Below, one piece after another: positions 1-13,149 of a DNA stretch of 64,000 bases; within the stretch, counting starts at the first letter, position 1; each line of letters opens with the position of its first letter. Below the pieces are notes generated by a model. That model was given only the letters and a program-made list of their open reading frames with translations. It ran no database searches and had not been told where the DNA came from. Source of the DNA: Pachyseris speciosa (lineage: Eukaryota > Cnidaria > Anthozoa > Scleractinia > Pachyseridae); contig JAEMWC010000166.1 of NCBI GenBank assembly GCA_016490735.1, positions 606,001-670,000 of the forward strand, in the 5' to 3' direction. A program made the position numbers and the translations under genes.

Positions 1-2887
1 GTGTGGCTGGAGGAAAAAATCGGAAAAAAATTCGATACGGTATAGTGTTAACACAGTCAGCTGGACACTCAGATCATGAAAAATCATCACGTACTTCATG
101 TACTCTTGATTTATGTGACCCCAAACTCGACCGTCCTCCCAGCCTAAAGATTAAAACAAATTCCACTTGCTTTCTGTGAGGAATTAACCAGAAGTAGGAG
201 AAATCGTTTCCGAAGTTATTGTTTACATTTGGTCTCCATAGTAAACATCAAACAAATGGCACACCACAGGCCAAAAAAACTGCTTTCAAAAAACTGAAAT
301 ATGGCACCCAGCCATACTTTTTGTGAAATCTTGACATTTTGCACATCCATTTGCCAAAAACTGCTTAGCATATCACGTTCAAACTTTCAGAGTCAAATTT
401 TCAAAGTCTGCCGTCGCTCTTTCACCTCGTTTTGTCATTTATGCAAATGTGAGCTAATGAAGATAAACATGTAAACAAAGATTCTCCTGTACGCACGAAC
501 GCGCAAAAGTGGAATCCACGCGAGCAATGAGACAAAAATAGACTTTATTCGTGGTCAGGGTGGCAAGTTCACTCCCGGAAGCACGTAAAGCGTACCAAAT
601 CATCTCAGTTTGTTGTTCAAATTCTTAAACGACGATTGTTCGCCGCTGAGTTATATTTAACTGGGTCACTAAAAGCTATAACTGAAAAAGCTTTCAAAAA
701 AGCTTTCACTGAAAGCGTTAACTTTACAATTTAAATGAAACAAATGAGGTGTGATAGTTATGATGGCGCAGAAGAGACGATTTCAAACACTCATCAAATT
801 TCAGACACTAAAGTAAGGCTTGGAAATCATGGCTTTGTGCAGATGGTCTGTCCCAATGTCCGATGAGTCAAATCGACATGAGACCTGTGTCACTGGAATA
901 AAATGCAAAGATGACACTTTAAAGCCCCCTTTGTTCCCAACAAACACAACATCTCTAAAATACGAAATTCATAATTCCTCAAAAATGTTATCAGCTTAAT
1001 CACGTTTCCACCGTGTGTCTTGAGCGACGATTCTCTGTCTGGGTTAGTCGGGCGATTCGATCAACCACACGAAAAACAATTCGCAGTACTTAGGTGACTA
1101 AACAAACAGACAAACAAACGGATTTTTGATAAAGAATATTACATCAGTTTACAAATTTTGTAGTCAAGTCGCAACTAATCACTGAAATATAAAAAACGCT
1201 CGGCGCTGTCAAACACTTCAGACAGTGAGGAAGTAGACACGCTTACTTATGCACATAAAATTAATTTAAAATTCCTTGGCAACCGCGGTATGGTAAACCG
1301 TTATTGTGTTTTGATTATAATACAACAGCGGCGAAGAGGCAAGAAACCACATCAATTCTTTCAAGTGCGTGTACGATAAATCGTGTACGACAGAAAATCA
1401 ATTGTTCACGGCGATCGAAAACAACGCGACCACTCGAGAAAAGGGAATAAAGGATTACATCCAAATTAAGACGTAATTTCATAGTGAACGGGTATTTTAC
1501 GATTTCCTGCAAAGCTAAATCGCCGTGTGACTTTCATGCACGTACTCAGATCTGAAACGAGGTGAGGTCAACAAACTTCCTTTCCGGTGTCGCAAATAAC
1601 TCGTTGCTGTAGAAACTACTAGCAAGCGCTGCATTCTTCCGATATAACAGAAATTGTTCCGCTAGCAGTGACAGCAGTATGTTCCTTAATTTGGCGGGGA
1701 AAAATATAGCAAATTCGAAACAAACAAGTTATCTTTGTCAAATCCAGATCAGACGTGACCTGACGTCAGCTTAAGTTTATCAAAACAAGGAAGTTTTGTG
1801 TTGGTTACAGAAGGATTCCTAAGATAAAATTTTCGTTCTGATCCAAGCTCGGGAGAAAAAAGGCCAAAAAGGAACTATGATGTTGACAGAAGCTACTAAA
1901 AAACATGAAAAAATTAAAATTTACAGCATATTTCCGCGTGGACTTCCATCTTATTTCACCCGGGTGAATAAAAAAATATATTCGTCATACATAATAAAAC
2001 CACAGAATTTTAAGACTTAAAGGCGTTTAGAAATTCGTCACTTCTTCCTAAATTATTAAAACCATTGAAACTGTTAATCACCAGTGCATGAATTTCAAAT
2101 GATTTCGATTAATCGTTTGGTTGGGTAATGGGAAAAATTTTTCACAATATATCAATTTAATAGGTAAGATATTTATACCTATGCATGCAAAATCGATTTG
2201 AGTCGAAACATTTCGTAGGTTGGTTCGTGAAAATTTAAAGGAACAAACAGGAAACTGATACTCGCCATTTTTCTATGCTATGAAAAAGAAAAAAAATAAA
2301 GAATTGAAAGGCCATGTTCCTGTGAATCTGTCGTCAGACCTATCAGAGATAAATCACATCTCATATTTTAAACACCCGGCTCGGGGATATCTGAATACGG
2401 TTATATTGATTTTACTAACATGCAGTATAAAGTTAGGGTCTGTAACTATGAAACATTGAACAATTAAAAGACGAGGAAAAAAGACGAGGCTTTAAAGACG
2501 AGGAAATACTTCAAACTGTTGTAAGCATGCAAACTCCGTACGACCACAAATAAGCTCGTGAATATAAGCTTCACTATGGTTTGAGATGGATATGGATAGT
2601 GTTTGTGATATCACTTTTTGTTGCCTGTCGGAGTTACTATAAACAGAACGATCTTAGTTTATATTGGAAGCAAAATATAATAACTGGCAACTCGAAACTC
2701 GAGTAGAAACGTAGATTACTGACCCGGCCGCAAAACGTTCGATGCCAGCGAATTAATCGATCAGGACCGAAGAAGGGTCCGATCCAACAACGAAAAGTCA
2801 GCACGATACCCAAACAATTACCCTCGCCACTTCATCATTTTCAAAGGCAAAACAATAGAGTGAATTAAATGTTACTTTCGTACTTAC
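1..2887. other. no gene recognised
   Basis: AT-rich sequence without a supported exon; the only long open frame (1315-1512, minus) shows no splice context or recognisable motif. If the signal-peptide exon at 2888-3060 is real, this stretch is the first intron of that minus-strand gene. Confidence 0.5.
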
Positions 2888-3060
2888 ATGAGTTTCGTAG
2901 ACTCTGCAATTCCAAGAGCGAATGAAGAATCGATGATTTCATCGCAAACAAGTTCTGTGTTTTCCGAACGATACTCGCACTGTGGCGGCGTAGTGTGGCT
3001 GTCACTCGCACAAGCCAGGTTGAGAAACAGCATAATTAGAACTTCAAAAGTCGTCCACAT
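2888..3060 (-). CDS. first coding exon of a secreted or membrane protein, partial gene
   Basis: Read on the minus strand, an ATG at 3060-3058 opens 57 codons ending at a consensus donor (AT|GTAAGT, GT at 2887-2886), phase 2. The protein begins MWTTFEVLIMLFLNLACASD, a classic signal peptide: short N-region, hydrophobic core VLIMLFLNL, and small residues ACA before a likely cleavage site. The mature part has two cysteines (PPQCEYRSENTELVCDE), reminiscent of the N-terminal cap of leucine-rich-repeat proteins, but that family call is speculative. No downstream exon could be recognised in 1-2887, so the gene would continue past the window start. The signal peptide and the strong donor are what is seen; the function is unknown. 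Confidence 0.55.
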
Positions 3061-4769
3061 GACTGCAGTCAGTGAAAATTCCTTATTTCAATCTTCAGTT
3101 GAGTGTGTCTGCTCTGATCCAAGATCTGAAGGAAACAAATCGTCCGAAGTTAGAAGGGTCTAAAATGGAACGCCAGACTAGATCTATCACCGACGATGTA
3201 CTAACTAGGCGTACTTTAGCTCCAACATTCACGACACTTCATCGTTGTAATTTTGGTTGTAGTAGATCTCAGAAGGTAGTAGGTTCCGCCTATATGATCA
3301 AGTTCCCTTCCTTTACGGAACAAACTGCGCAAGGTCAGCGAAAGACTGAAAGCTGTACTAAGAAGTGCTGAATGCAGAGAACATGATATGCAAATGTATG
3401 CAAATTTCTAGTACATGTATACGTAGGCTTACATGACGTACAAGTGTAGAGATAAAGTAACGAGTAACCCCAGGTTAAGAGCCGGCAAAGAAAAGGTCAT
3501 GACTGCAAAATATGAGTTCTCGCTATTTTAGCCCTTTGCGTATGAATGAGTGGCTTTAAAGAAAATTAAAAGAAAGAAAATTTTACTGTTATTCGCTCAC
3601 GTTCTCGACAAAACCTTGAATTGGGTCATTTCGAGTTGTTGTTTTCAAGAGGAAGGCGAAGAAATGTACCAAACTGAAAAACGCACCTGCAGAGCGATTG
3701 TTTTCCTCACTAATTATTGTTTTCTAGCGTTCACGTTGCCGTTGCTGTCGTCGTTACTAAAGCAACAAGAGTATTGTATTGCACTGCACTGATTGCGCTG
3801 CTTTACATTGCAGTGTTTTCAGTTGTGTCTTATTTGTGCTGTGTTGTGTTATAGCATTGTGTTGAGTTGAATTGAGTTCATTGTAAAAAAAAGAAAAACA
3901 AAAACAAAAACAATGACGTAGAAAGATTAGCTAGTGAATTGAACCTTTGTGGTGTTGTAGGAGTTGAGTTATGGAATATATACCTATTTGTTCCCAAAGC
4001 ATCACTGAAATAGTGAGCAAAGTATCTTCCTCTAGGTTTTGTCTTACGAGCACTCGTAGTTGACAGTTAATTTTTGTGGTGAAAAGACCTTTTATTTGGG
4101 GAAGGGTCCTGACATGCCCGACCAATGACCCTTTCAGGGGTGACAGAGTGCCCTTCAGCACTTTCCACAGGGGTTCGTTGAGTCATGACCGGCGCGCGGC
4201 TTGCTTCTAATGCCATTTGACCTCATTTCTTTCTTAGCTACACATCTTAGTCTGAAACACTAGCAGGAGAAATTTCCTCCGCTTTGGAGGTAGCCTCTTA
4301 GGGGAGGAGGTGAAATACGACTCCCCTAAAAACCGGACTGCGTGGGAGGCTACTTTGGAGGATCCTGAACGCAACGGAAATTGAGACAAAAACGGAGTGA
4401 TGGATTGTGATGGTAATTACTTCAAAATGGCTGAATCATGATGAATGTGTGAATTTTGAATTAATTTGCACGCTTTTGGCCTCATGATATTCAGTTAGCC
4501 ATCTGAACTAAAGTTACGCAACGGTGTCAAGAAAATTCCTGAAACTCGTGAAGCTTTTACAACATCGTTTCGTTAGGGGGGAAATTTTTGGGAAAACTTG
4601 TGTCAATTACAGCCGAAACATAAAATATACCTAAATGTTTTTGTTATTATTCACGGCCTCGCACTGCACAAGAACAATCTTAAACAAGATGAATGCTTTT
4701 AGCTAGCCGGCTAAAAATACAAGCAGCTGCCATATTAGCCGATTGTTGATCTAGAGTTACTTAAAGCTT
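3061..4769. other. no gene recognised
   Basis: Likely upstream region of the minus-strand signal-peptide gene. 3360-3430 contains two close ATTTGCAT-like octamers. The open frames here lack splice or domain support. Confidence 0.4.
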
Positions 4770-4774
4770 AAGAA

Positions 4775-4820
<46 letters not shown>

Positions 4821-4943
4821 GGAGTGAAACACAAAAATTTGGTTTATCAACGGAGTTGATAATGTAAATTGACCACCGAATCCCTGTACGGTGGTCAGTT
4901 TACATTATCAACTCCGTTGATAAACCAAATTTTCGTGTTTTAC
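4770..4943. repeat. dispersed element ending in a 55-bp foldback
   Basis: The two arms 4824-4878 and 4889-4943 are near-perfect reverse complements around a 10-bp centre and contain ATCAACTCCGTTGAT. The preceding stretch (TTTCTAAAGAAACTGTGGTG) recurs inverted at about 12300-12415 and, diverged, near 7935, so this is one copy of a dispersed family. Confidence 0.75.
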
Positions 4944-5629
4944 TTAAAGCTTACTTTAATTGCGTGTGTTTGACTTTACAGAAGTTTAAAACGTCCTTTC
5001 AAAACTGTCCCAGTCTGAAACCCGAAAAAAATTAAAAAGATCTCCAAAACACCCAGCATCTGACACTGATTATTTCAATTCCAGCTTCATGCGGCATAAG
5101 GAAATCAACAGCTATAATTGTAGCTCAACTTACCAAAAAACAGAGATCAATTAAAGAATGAGTCAACTCAACCAGCATTCATTTCAAAGCGCCGGCTAGA
5201 GTTATTTCAGTGGCACAGAAATAACAAACACTACTGTTTTGTTAGACTCCCTGTGATGAACATCATCAAACGTTACTGCTGCGTGAAAAGTCATATGATT
5301 TTTAATTGGGGAATTCAGCTTCTGTTTCTGATTGGTACGATGCTCTATTACCTGCCGTGAAACATTCGTTTTTGAATAAATTTAGGACAGGTGCTTGGAG
5401 GACTAGTAAAATTGATAATATACCTTTTACATAAAAAAAAACTTGGGAAATTGAATAGTGCATGCAGAGTGGAATGCAGCGTGGGTTGGGGGGAGAGGGA
5501 GGAATTAAAAGCGGGAACCTTGATTTCGGAAGTGGTAGAACAGTGTCAAACTGTGGGAAAGAGTCAGAGAACTGATTCGCATGAAAACCAATGCAAAATA
5601 TATCAGTAGAACGGTTTTAAGTTGAGTGT

Positions 5630-5910
5630 CGTAAAACCCAAACCCAAACAACTTATTTGTCCATAGCCTATTACAATAGACGTAAACAATGGATCGCAAT
5701 GAGCCAATGAAAAATTCGACGTAATTACATGTAACCGGCTCAAAGCAAAGAAAATTAAAACGCGCGCCGCACTGAAGCAAGTCGCGAAAAGTTTTGGCTT
5801 TAATTTGCTAATCGGTCGAGAAAGTGGCCCGAGTTCACCGAGGGACGCAAAGCAAAACCAGAGCAAACGGGAACGACTTTCGACACTCAGTTGAAAACTG
5901 CTCTTAAGGC
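5630..5910 (+). repeat. dispersed repeat, copy 1 (cf. 36650-36920)
   Basis: Shares an ordered set of motifs (AAACCCAAACC, GCCAAT, ACATGTAACC/ACACGTAACC, CAAGTCGCGA, GAAAGTGGC) with 36650-36920. Open frames in both copies differ, so it is not coding. Confidence 0.55.
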
Positions 5911-7293
5911 AGGAAAGAATTAGGGCGGAAGCAGGAACAAGAGTTTTGCAGAAAGAGGACATTCAGACCCCACCACCCAGTTACCCTACCCTCTCCCTCC
6001 TAACCCAGTACTCCCAGACCAACGTATACTTTTCCTTTCACCCGCTGTAGACTTGCAAAACTGCTTTGATGATGATGATGACGTCAAACGTCTGTTTAAC
6101 GACCACCGGTTTGAAAGAAGTTTCAGCTTTAGTCAGTCAAGCTGATTTATTTTTAAACTAGTTGTGCATTTGACTTTTGGAACGTTGCCGTGGCCCCAGG
6201 ACGAAAAAGGCAAGAGGAAATGAAAAGGTTATCAATTTTTAACAGGCAACTGAGCCGGGCCTTAAATAAGGAAAGATGCAGTTTAATAATAATACCAAAC
6301 TGCTTTAGTCGCCCTGAGATCGGACCATTTTATTTTTTGAACGGGATGGGCAAATGCCAATCAGATGATATTAATTGCTGAAAAACAGTTTTGATAGAAA
6401 ATAATTCTTACAATGTGCGTCATTAACGAAAATGCACGCTAAGGTTTTAGTTTCGAAAAAGGTTCCGTATACACAAAAAGTTACCCATGCGACTCACCCT
6501 TCCCCTCAAAAATAGAATAAGAAAACTGAAATCGCTTTGAAAGGAAAAACTTTAATTTGATGGAAACTAAAATTTAATAATAATGAAAATAAATATTGAC
6601 ATTTACTTAAAATGGTAAAAATATTTCGCCTCGACCTCTGCTACCATCGCTTCGCTGAACTTTTACCCAAGTTACTCACCCTTCTTTCAAATGTATAAAA
6701 TACTCCAATTTAAATATAATGATCAATTAATAACGACTGGAAACGAGTCAGATACAAAAGTAATAGTTTCCTTCTGGGTTAAAATCGCTCGAATTGTCCG
6801 TATTTAAAGTCAATATTATGTTTCAGTACCATTCTGGTCCAGAGGCTTTAACTGTTATTGGAAAACCAGATTTCGTGCACACGTATAAACTTAACTTAGA
6901 GATCCGGCAAAGACCTTCTTGAAGGCATCCACTAAATGATTTTAATTTTTTACTGCAAGTTCCTGAAAATGCCACAAAATCCAGAAATTTGCTTTTTAAT
7001 AATCCACAGTTCCATTGTTTACATGATATTGCTTCTTTACTAGTCTGACTGATGTTTGTTTGTTTTTGTTTTTCCTTTTTGTTTATGTCGCGTGTCGTCG
7101 TACACCAATACACTTTTCATGAATTCGCTAAATCTTGAACTCGCCCACAAACGAAAGAACCGATTACGGTAAATACGGTCCCTTAATTCTCACTGTAAAT
7201 GAACGGGCAACTTTTCTTAAATCGTCTTATTGAAAGCGGGAATTAAACTATAACTGAAATAATATCATAACTTAAGAAGATTAATTCGTTTGA
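5911..7293. other. no gene recognised
   Basis: AT-rich, no supported exon. Contains a short (GAT)n run near 6066. Confidence 0.4.
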
Positions 7294-7298
7294 TTTAG

Positions 7299-7705
7299 GC
7301 CTCCTTTACATGGAGGTAGGAAGATCCTAGCACAAGGAAGATCCTAGAGGGCGAACCAACGTTTCGTTTGATTTACATGCAGGCAGAAATTTCGGTCGGA
7401 AATTTCGACAAAATTGTCTTCCTTTAGCCGCTGATCGCCCAGCCACTGCCATGTTTGTTTGGTTTATTGTTTTAGTCCCTGGTAATAGGATCTTCCTAGC
7501 GAAAGCAGTTTGCATGGTGCTAGGATCTTCCTAGTGCTGGGATCTTCCTACCTCTCAGGTAGGATGATCCTAGCAGATCCTAGCGCTAGGGCCAAGTACA
7601 ACCCTTTGCATGTAAACTGAATGCAGAAAACATATGGCGCTAGGATGATCCGCCTTCTAGGATCTTCCTAGTGCTAGGATCTTCCTACATCCATGTAAAG
7701 GAGGC
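7299..7705. mobile_element. MITE with 16-bp perfect TIRs and 5-bp TSD
   Basis: The ends GCCTCCTTTACATGGA (7299-7314) and TCCATGTAAAGGAGGC (7690-7705) are perfect reverse complements and are flanked by the direct repeat TTTAG (7294-7298 and 7706-7710). The interior repeats the near-palindrome CTAGGATCTTCCTAG many times in both orientations. There is no transposase, so the element is non-autonomous; the superfamily is not determined. Confidence 0.88.
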
Positions 7706-7710
7706 TTTAG

Positions 7711-8915
7711 TCCTCCGTCGATTTTTTCAAGGTAGTTTAGCAGTTCATGCTCAAATGCAAACGAATTAACATTCAGTTGTTAAAATATGGCCCTCTTGCA
7801 CTCTAGAGGCGGGCAACGTTCTTGGCCAGCACCTTAATTATCATCTTATAGAGGAAACGGGAAAAAACATGATTTGATTTGGAACTCAAACTGAAGTAGT
7901 TTGATTTCGTCCGTCTATTTGTTCGAGGTAGTTGTTAGTCTCTAAAGAAACTGTTATGCTGCATACGTAGAGCCGAACAACCCGGCGAATAACCGGTTTG
8001 GTTGTATCAACAGTTTAAGTCCTGACTTGAAATTTAATTGACGACGTTCCTTTTGTAAGGCTCTCGAATCTTCTTACGCGGTGGACAAGCCATTCAATTG
8101 CCTCTTAACAAGTCAATAAATAAAACCAAACATCCGTCGATGATCAAATGGTATTACGTCGACGGAAAGTCTTGTCTGCTCTTTCACACCAAGAAAACGT
8201 TCAGTCGCTCACAAATCCGTCGTCCGCCAGGCTTCCGGCGTGAAACCCATCATGCAGTTTCATCAGTTTTTTTAGTATTCCCTTCCCGTTTATGCGTGTG
8301 TGGATTATCTGTTATGAAGGCTTTGCGATTGCTACTTACCTTGGGCCGATCACTTTGTCATTCCGTCAGTAGTTCAAGAAGACTCTCGGAACAAAACTCA
8401 GTTTTCTTTTTTCCTTGTTGACAAGAATAAATATATAACAACGTGATTGCGCCTTATCTGGAGTAAACGGAGTTGAGGACTAGCATCCGCAATAACAAGA
8501 AAGGAAAAACATTCCATTTGGAATAATGACGTCTCTAATTGTTACTGTTTCATTGTTTGTGAGTTTGCTTTTTGTTTTCGGCGTTTTGAGTACCTTATTC
8601 CGTTTTAATTGATGATCGCTACGTCCGTGACGTCATTAAACTGCTCAGATATATAGAGAACAAGGTTGTGGTCATCGAATCATTGTCGATTGGCACGTGC
8701 ATCTTCAGTGCCATCAGTTGTTCAGTTGACTTCACTGCAAATCTGAGGCGACGAGGCTTCAATCCATCCATTCACATTAAAAAAAGGATGTATCAGTAAC
8801 AATTTCTGAATTTTCGTGTCAGCGGTTGACGCATGCCAGTAAAGATTTCTCAAGCCACAAAATATGTGGAATGGCGATCCACAAAATTTTTATGCAAAAC
8901 TTGGAAATTCCTTTC
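7711..8915. other. no gene recognised
   Basis: 7930-7960 is a weak copy of the 4770 repeat head. A 107-codon open frame at 8098-8421 has no motif or splice support. Confidence 0.4.
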
Positions 8916-8920
8916 CGCCA

Positions 8921-9051
8921 TATAAAGGATATAAGCAAGCAAATTCGCAAGTAGTCCGGCCGGAGGAAACAAACCTTTCGGAGCTACACAGGACCTCACA
9001 AACCGTTTCCCGCTAAGGACAGGATATCACTCTCTATGATGGCCGAGAGAG
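8921..9051 (+). promoter_or_regulatory. possible TATA promoter and first noncoding exon
   Basis: A TATAAAGG box at about 8921 is followed after a 5'-leader-like stretch by a donor-like GAGAG|GTAAATA (GT at 9052-9053). It could be an alternative 5' exon of the RIPOR gene. Joined to exon 2 it gives no in-frame upstream ATG, so translation would begin at the ATG 16163. Prediction only. Confidence 0.25.
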
Positions 9052-9053
9052 GT

Positions 9054-10336
9054 AAATACTTTTTTCGATGGCTATATGCCATTTTGCCGGCGCTTGTGTC
9101 AGTCAGGCCAAGATGGGATCAATCATTTCATTTTCGTTCGATGCTGATCATGTAGGATTTTATTCCTCATGCATCGAGCCGGCTCTATGTCCTAGTGACT
9201 AAATTAAGTTCAGTAGCTAATCGCTTGCAGTCAAGTTTTAACAACTTTGGTAGTTACTGCAAATTGAACAAATCTCGGGGTTACTAAATTCTGTCAGTTT
9301 CGGTCGCCGAACGCTGTGTTTTATGCACCAATATTTTGTGCGGTGGACAACGTTGGTAGTCGTTTCCGCAGAGGTCATTTTTCATTCATGATGGAAAGGA
9401 AAAACGTTCCTTTCGCTTCGTGCACCTGTAAGAAGTCATAGCTGTATCCGAGCTGATGGGTGGCTACTTGCAGTGCCCTCTTAGTATATTTGATTCGATC
9501 AACAGATAGAGTGTCGCATCTGTATCATTTCGATGTGTCATAACGGTGATCATATTTGAGAGATGACCAGTTCAACATCATCAGATAATTTGAATTGATC
9601 ACTCGACTATGAAGTGGAACATTCCTGTTCGTTCGCCTCATCGACAATTTATTTATTTATTCGTCCATTTGCAGAATTGTTTATCAATTTCATCTGAAAA
9701 GCCAAATTGACACGACTGAGCTGAGCCAAGTGGTCCCAAAGCCAAATCATACTCTGGACTTAACCTGCTCCGCTTTACTGAATTTCGTGCTAACCCGACG
9801 ATTTCCACCATGCATTTTGGCTCATCAGGGAAAACTGTTTTTGTGTAGTTTACACCGTTTGAAATAAATGATTCAAAAGTTCGAGATCTCGAGGGTTATG
9901 TTGGCGATTACAAGCGCTTCAAGTTCTAGCAGTTATATCCATCGACTGAATGCAGCGAGACTGAAAACAGTTTTTTTCAACCGTTTTGTGGGACCGCGTT
10001 CCTCCAAGGAGACTGCAAACATCTGGAAATTGAACAACTTCGAAATTTGGTTTACCCCCCTCCCCCAGGGACCGCGTAGGGGGAGGGGCCGGGGGGCCAG
10101 CCCCCCCCCCTCCCCCACTTTTGTGGAAAAAAATAATAAATTAAAAGTTATATCCAAAAAAAGTACTTTCAGTTGGCTAAAGGTGGCGGAGCTCGCGGGA
10201 ACTGAAACATCCAAATTTATGATTGGTTCCTTTCGATCCTCTCTGATGGAATTAATTTTAAAACCAATTCATACACTTAGTTGTAGTCTTCTGTTGGTGA
10301 TTAAAATAGATTTGACGGACCAACGCGACTCCTAAT
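9054..10336. other. no gene recognised
   Basis: Includes C/G homopolymer-rich sequence at about 10050-10120, a likely assembly-prone spot. The 155-codon plus-strand frame across it is low-complexity. Confidence 0.4.
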
Positions 10337-10340
10337 AATG

Positions 10341-10372
<32 letters not shown>

Positions 10373-11260
10373 TTAAAACTTATATAGCGCATTTTCCACG
10401 TAAATATGATCAAATGCGCTTTACATATGATAAAATTTAAAAAGTTTTATAGTATACAATATAAAACAAAATATATTATACGTGATTAAGAAGAAACGTA
10501 AATAAACTTTAAAAAAAGCGTTGCTAAACAGGTGTGTCTTAAGACGGCGCTTGAAAGTATTGATGTCAGAAATAGAGCGGATTTCATGCGGCAGAGCATT
10601 CCACAATTTTGGTGCTGCTACTTGAAATGACTTATCGCCCAAGGTGGCTCTGGTTCGAAAAGATGGTGGTTCAAGTAGGAGACCATTAGAAGATGATCTT
10701 AACCTATACGCGCCTGGCATCTTAACTGAAATTAGCTCTTGCAAATAAACTGGCGGCTTCCCGTGGATGGTCTTGAACGTCAAAAGCAGAATCTTGTAAT
10801 TAATCCGCTGTCTGACCGGTAGCCAGTGCAGCTCACGTAAAAAGGGTGTAACGTGACAATAGCGCGGCGCGCGGCTTACCAGCCTCGCAGCAGCATTTAA
10901 AACACGTTGCACTTTATTGATTTGTATGGCAGGCAGACCATATAAAAGACTGTTGCAATAGTCTACTCGTGATGTGACAAACGCATGCACGAGAGCTTTG
11001 GTAGCATCTAGACTTAAAAACTTACGAATACGACCTATATTATGTAGATGATAGAAGGCTGAGGCGCAAAGCTTACTAATATGGATAGACATGTTAAGAT
11101 GAGAGTCAAACCATGACCCAAGATTCCTAACTTCAGATTTAGCTTCTATGAGTGCGTCACCAACGGAGATACTACAAAAGTTAACCTTCTCAAGCTGCTG
11201 TTTGGTGCCTGTAAGTAAAAATTCAGTCTTATCGTCATTCAGCTTATCGTCATTCAGCTC
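10337..11260 (-). mobile_element. 5'-truncated CR1/L2-type LINE, C-terminal ORF2 end
   Basis: The minus strand encodes at least 223 codons, extendable upstream in the same frame to about 11255. Motifs are typical of the region after the RT active site in CR1/L2/Rex-like LINEs: SRVDYCNSLLYGLP, LHWLPVRQRINYKILLL, KLWNALPHEIR and TFKRRLKTHLF. The RT catalytic motifs are missing, so the copy is 5' truncated. Its 3' end is the ATAT(A)GCGCATTTTC-type tail and a (TAA)n microsatellite at 10337-10375, as expected for target-primed insertion. The frame is nearly intact, so the insertion is not ancient. Confidence 0.85.
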
Positions 11261-11939
11261 CTGCTATGTGCTCATTCTGTAAACTCGGCAAGCATGTCTT
11301 TAAGCGATTTTCCTTTTCTATAAGAAATCAAGGGAGGTTCCTTGAATATCTCTCGGAGTAATGGTCGTTCTTGTATTAGAAGCCATTTGTCAGTTAGTAT
11401 GTTCAGTTTTCAAACATGGTAACGATGGTTGAAATTGCTTCACGAAGGGTAGAAGCTCGGCTCGAGCGTTCTCTGTTTCTGTGTTAGAGCTCTTTTTCTG
11501 TCCGCTGAGTTAACTTCTGGGAGTATCTGTTCCACCATTTTCTTAGGGTAACTTATAGAGATAAGGCGCATTTGGCAAATGGAAAATGAATTCGCTGGTC
11601 GTAACGACAATCGAAAAAGGAATTTCGGTGCATTCAGAGAATCCGATTTCGTGACAGTAAGCCGAAAAAAATAAATGAACCAAAGTTATGATTACTCTTC
11701 CTTCGTTTACAGATTACGTTAAGTGTGATTGCAAAGTTTATTTTATCACTAACCCCTTTCTCTAAAAGCTTGAATTGAGTTGAAAAGTGTAGAAAATGAT
11801 ATCACTTGATTTCTTGAGTTACTAAAATATGTTAACTGCTGGACAAATGCTATGAATTAGACGGAATTATATGCGTTTTAATTATTTTGAGAGTTAGAAC
11901 CCTCCACTTAGAGGTCCCACCACTTAGAAAACTGCTCCG

Positions 11940-12270
11940 CGGGCCCTGCCCCCCGAGGAGGATACTCCCAGAAAATTTGGGTGGGGGTGTGCGGCCCGCT
12001 TCCTGAAACCCTTACTCCTGTTTCAGATCAAACTCTGCGATTTTCCCTACCCTATTTCAGACCTGACCAAAAATATCGATACCATATTTCAGACCTATTT
12101 CACGTACACGCACGATTGGCGTTAACATAATTTGAGAAGGGTAAGACTAGATTGCACAAACCATACTCTATTTCAGACCAAAATGGTCAAAATCGATACG
12201 GAACCCTATTTCAGACCAAAACGGCTAAAAAAACCATACCCTTTGGGGTCGCACATACCTATATAGGCCA
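11940..12270 (+). repeat. dispersed repeat with CTATTTCAGACC motifs
   Basis: Five irregularly spaced copies of a TATTTCAGACC-like motif between a C/G-rich head (11940-11995) and a GTGCCCCCCACTGAG tail. Noncoding. Confidence 0.5.
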
Positions 12271-12274
12271 TATA

Positions 12275-12425
12275 AGGGAGTGCCCCCCACTGAGTTGGCC
12301 AACGTAAAGAGATCTGGCCAATTTAGATTATCAACTCAGTTGATGAAATCCGTTTCGTGTACCACTTCCCTACTGACGCAGCACCGTAGCTTCCTTAGAA
12401 ACAAATCCCCTTTAACTTCGAACAC
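12275..12425 (-). repeat. dispersed repeat, inverted copy of the 4770 family
   Basis: Contains ATCAACTCAGTTGAT, then the reverse complement of the CTAAAGAAACTGTGGTGCTG block seen at 4790. Confidence 0.55.
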
Positions 12426-12429
12426 ATCA

Positions 12430-13149
12430 CATCACCTTCATTCCACTTCGGATTTACAAGAGTAGCTGTATAGCTAATTTCTCCGAGAAAGAAAAAACAA
12501 TATAAAGATAAAATCGTATATTGTGCCTCTTTGGCCTAAAATTGTTCGAATCGCGCGGTCAAAATACCACATGACGAGTAACAGTGACATCATTTTATTG
12601 CTCCTGTTAATTAATATCAATCATTGTAATGGTGACCAAGCGGAAGCGGCATCAGAAGATTAACAAAAATTGTCAAATGTCACTCGGTATCGGTATGTCC
12701 CGTCATGGTGATCTAGGGTGAAACGTGGGTGGCAGTAGTTTCCTTGCGGACCCGAGTGAGCGGGGGAAATTGAGCCTATAGGTTTCTTTTCCGCTTGAAA
12801 AATGAGCGCTGTTACCCTTACACCTACCCCCTCAGGCTGTAGCATGATAACCAACACCAGTTTCCGAAAGCTCAGTGCATTTCTAGACTTGAGGCAATCA
12901 CGATAAACAAGGATTGTTTAGTTTCCATTTCCGCTTCAGTTGAAGGCTTTTACCATCGTTCAGCTAGGAAGAAAATTTAGTTAGATCGCGTGCTCTTATA
13001 GACCTGATAGAGAGCTTATAAAACGCGTTGATTGAATTATGAACGGAATGATAATTAGATTTGTCCATTCCCTTAGACATTCCCTTATATGAAAAAGTAA
13101 TCGCACCACGTGACGTGCCGCCATGTTCGATCGGTTGAAACCGCGTAAA
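12430..13149. other. upstream region of the RIPOR gene, no exon recognised
   Basis: No domain-bearing frame on either strand. The last part is presumably promoter; a weak AT-rich box (AAATAAAAGG) lies at about 13153. Confidence 0.4.

Noticed and set aside
9868..10335. 155-codon plus-strand ORF
   Set aside because: Crosses a C/G homopolymer tract, low complexity, no motif, no splice context.
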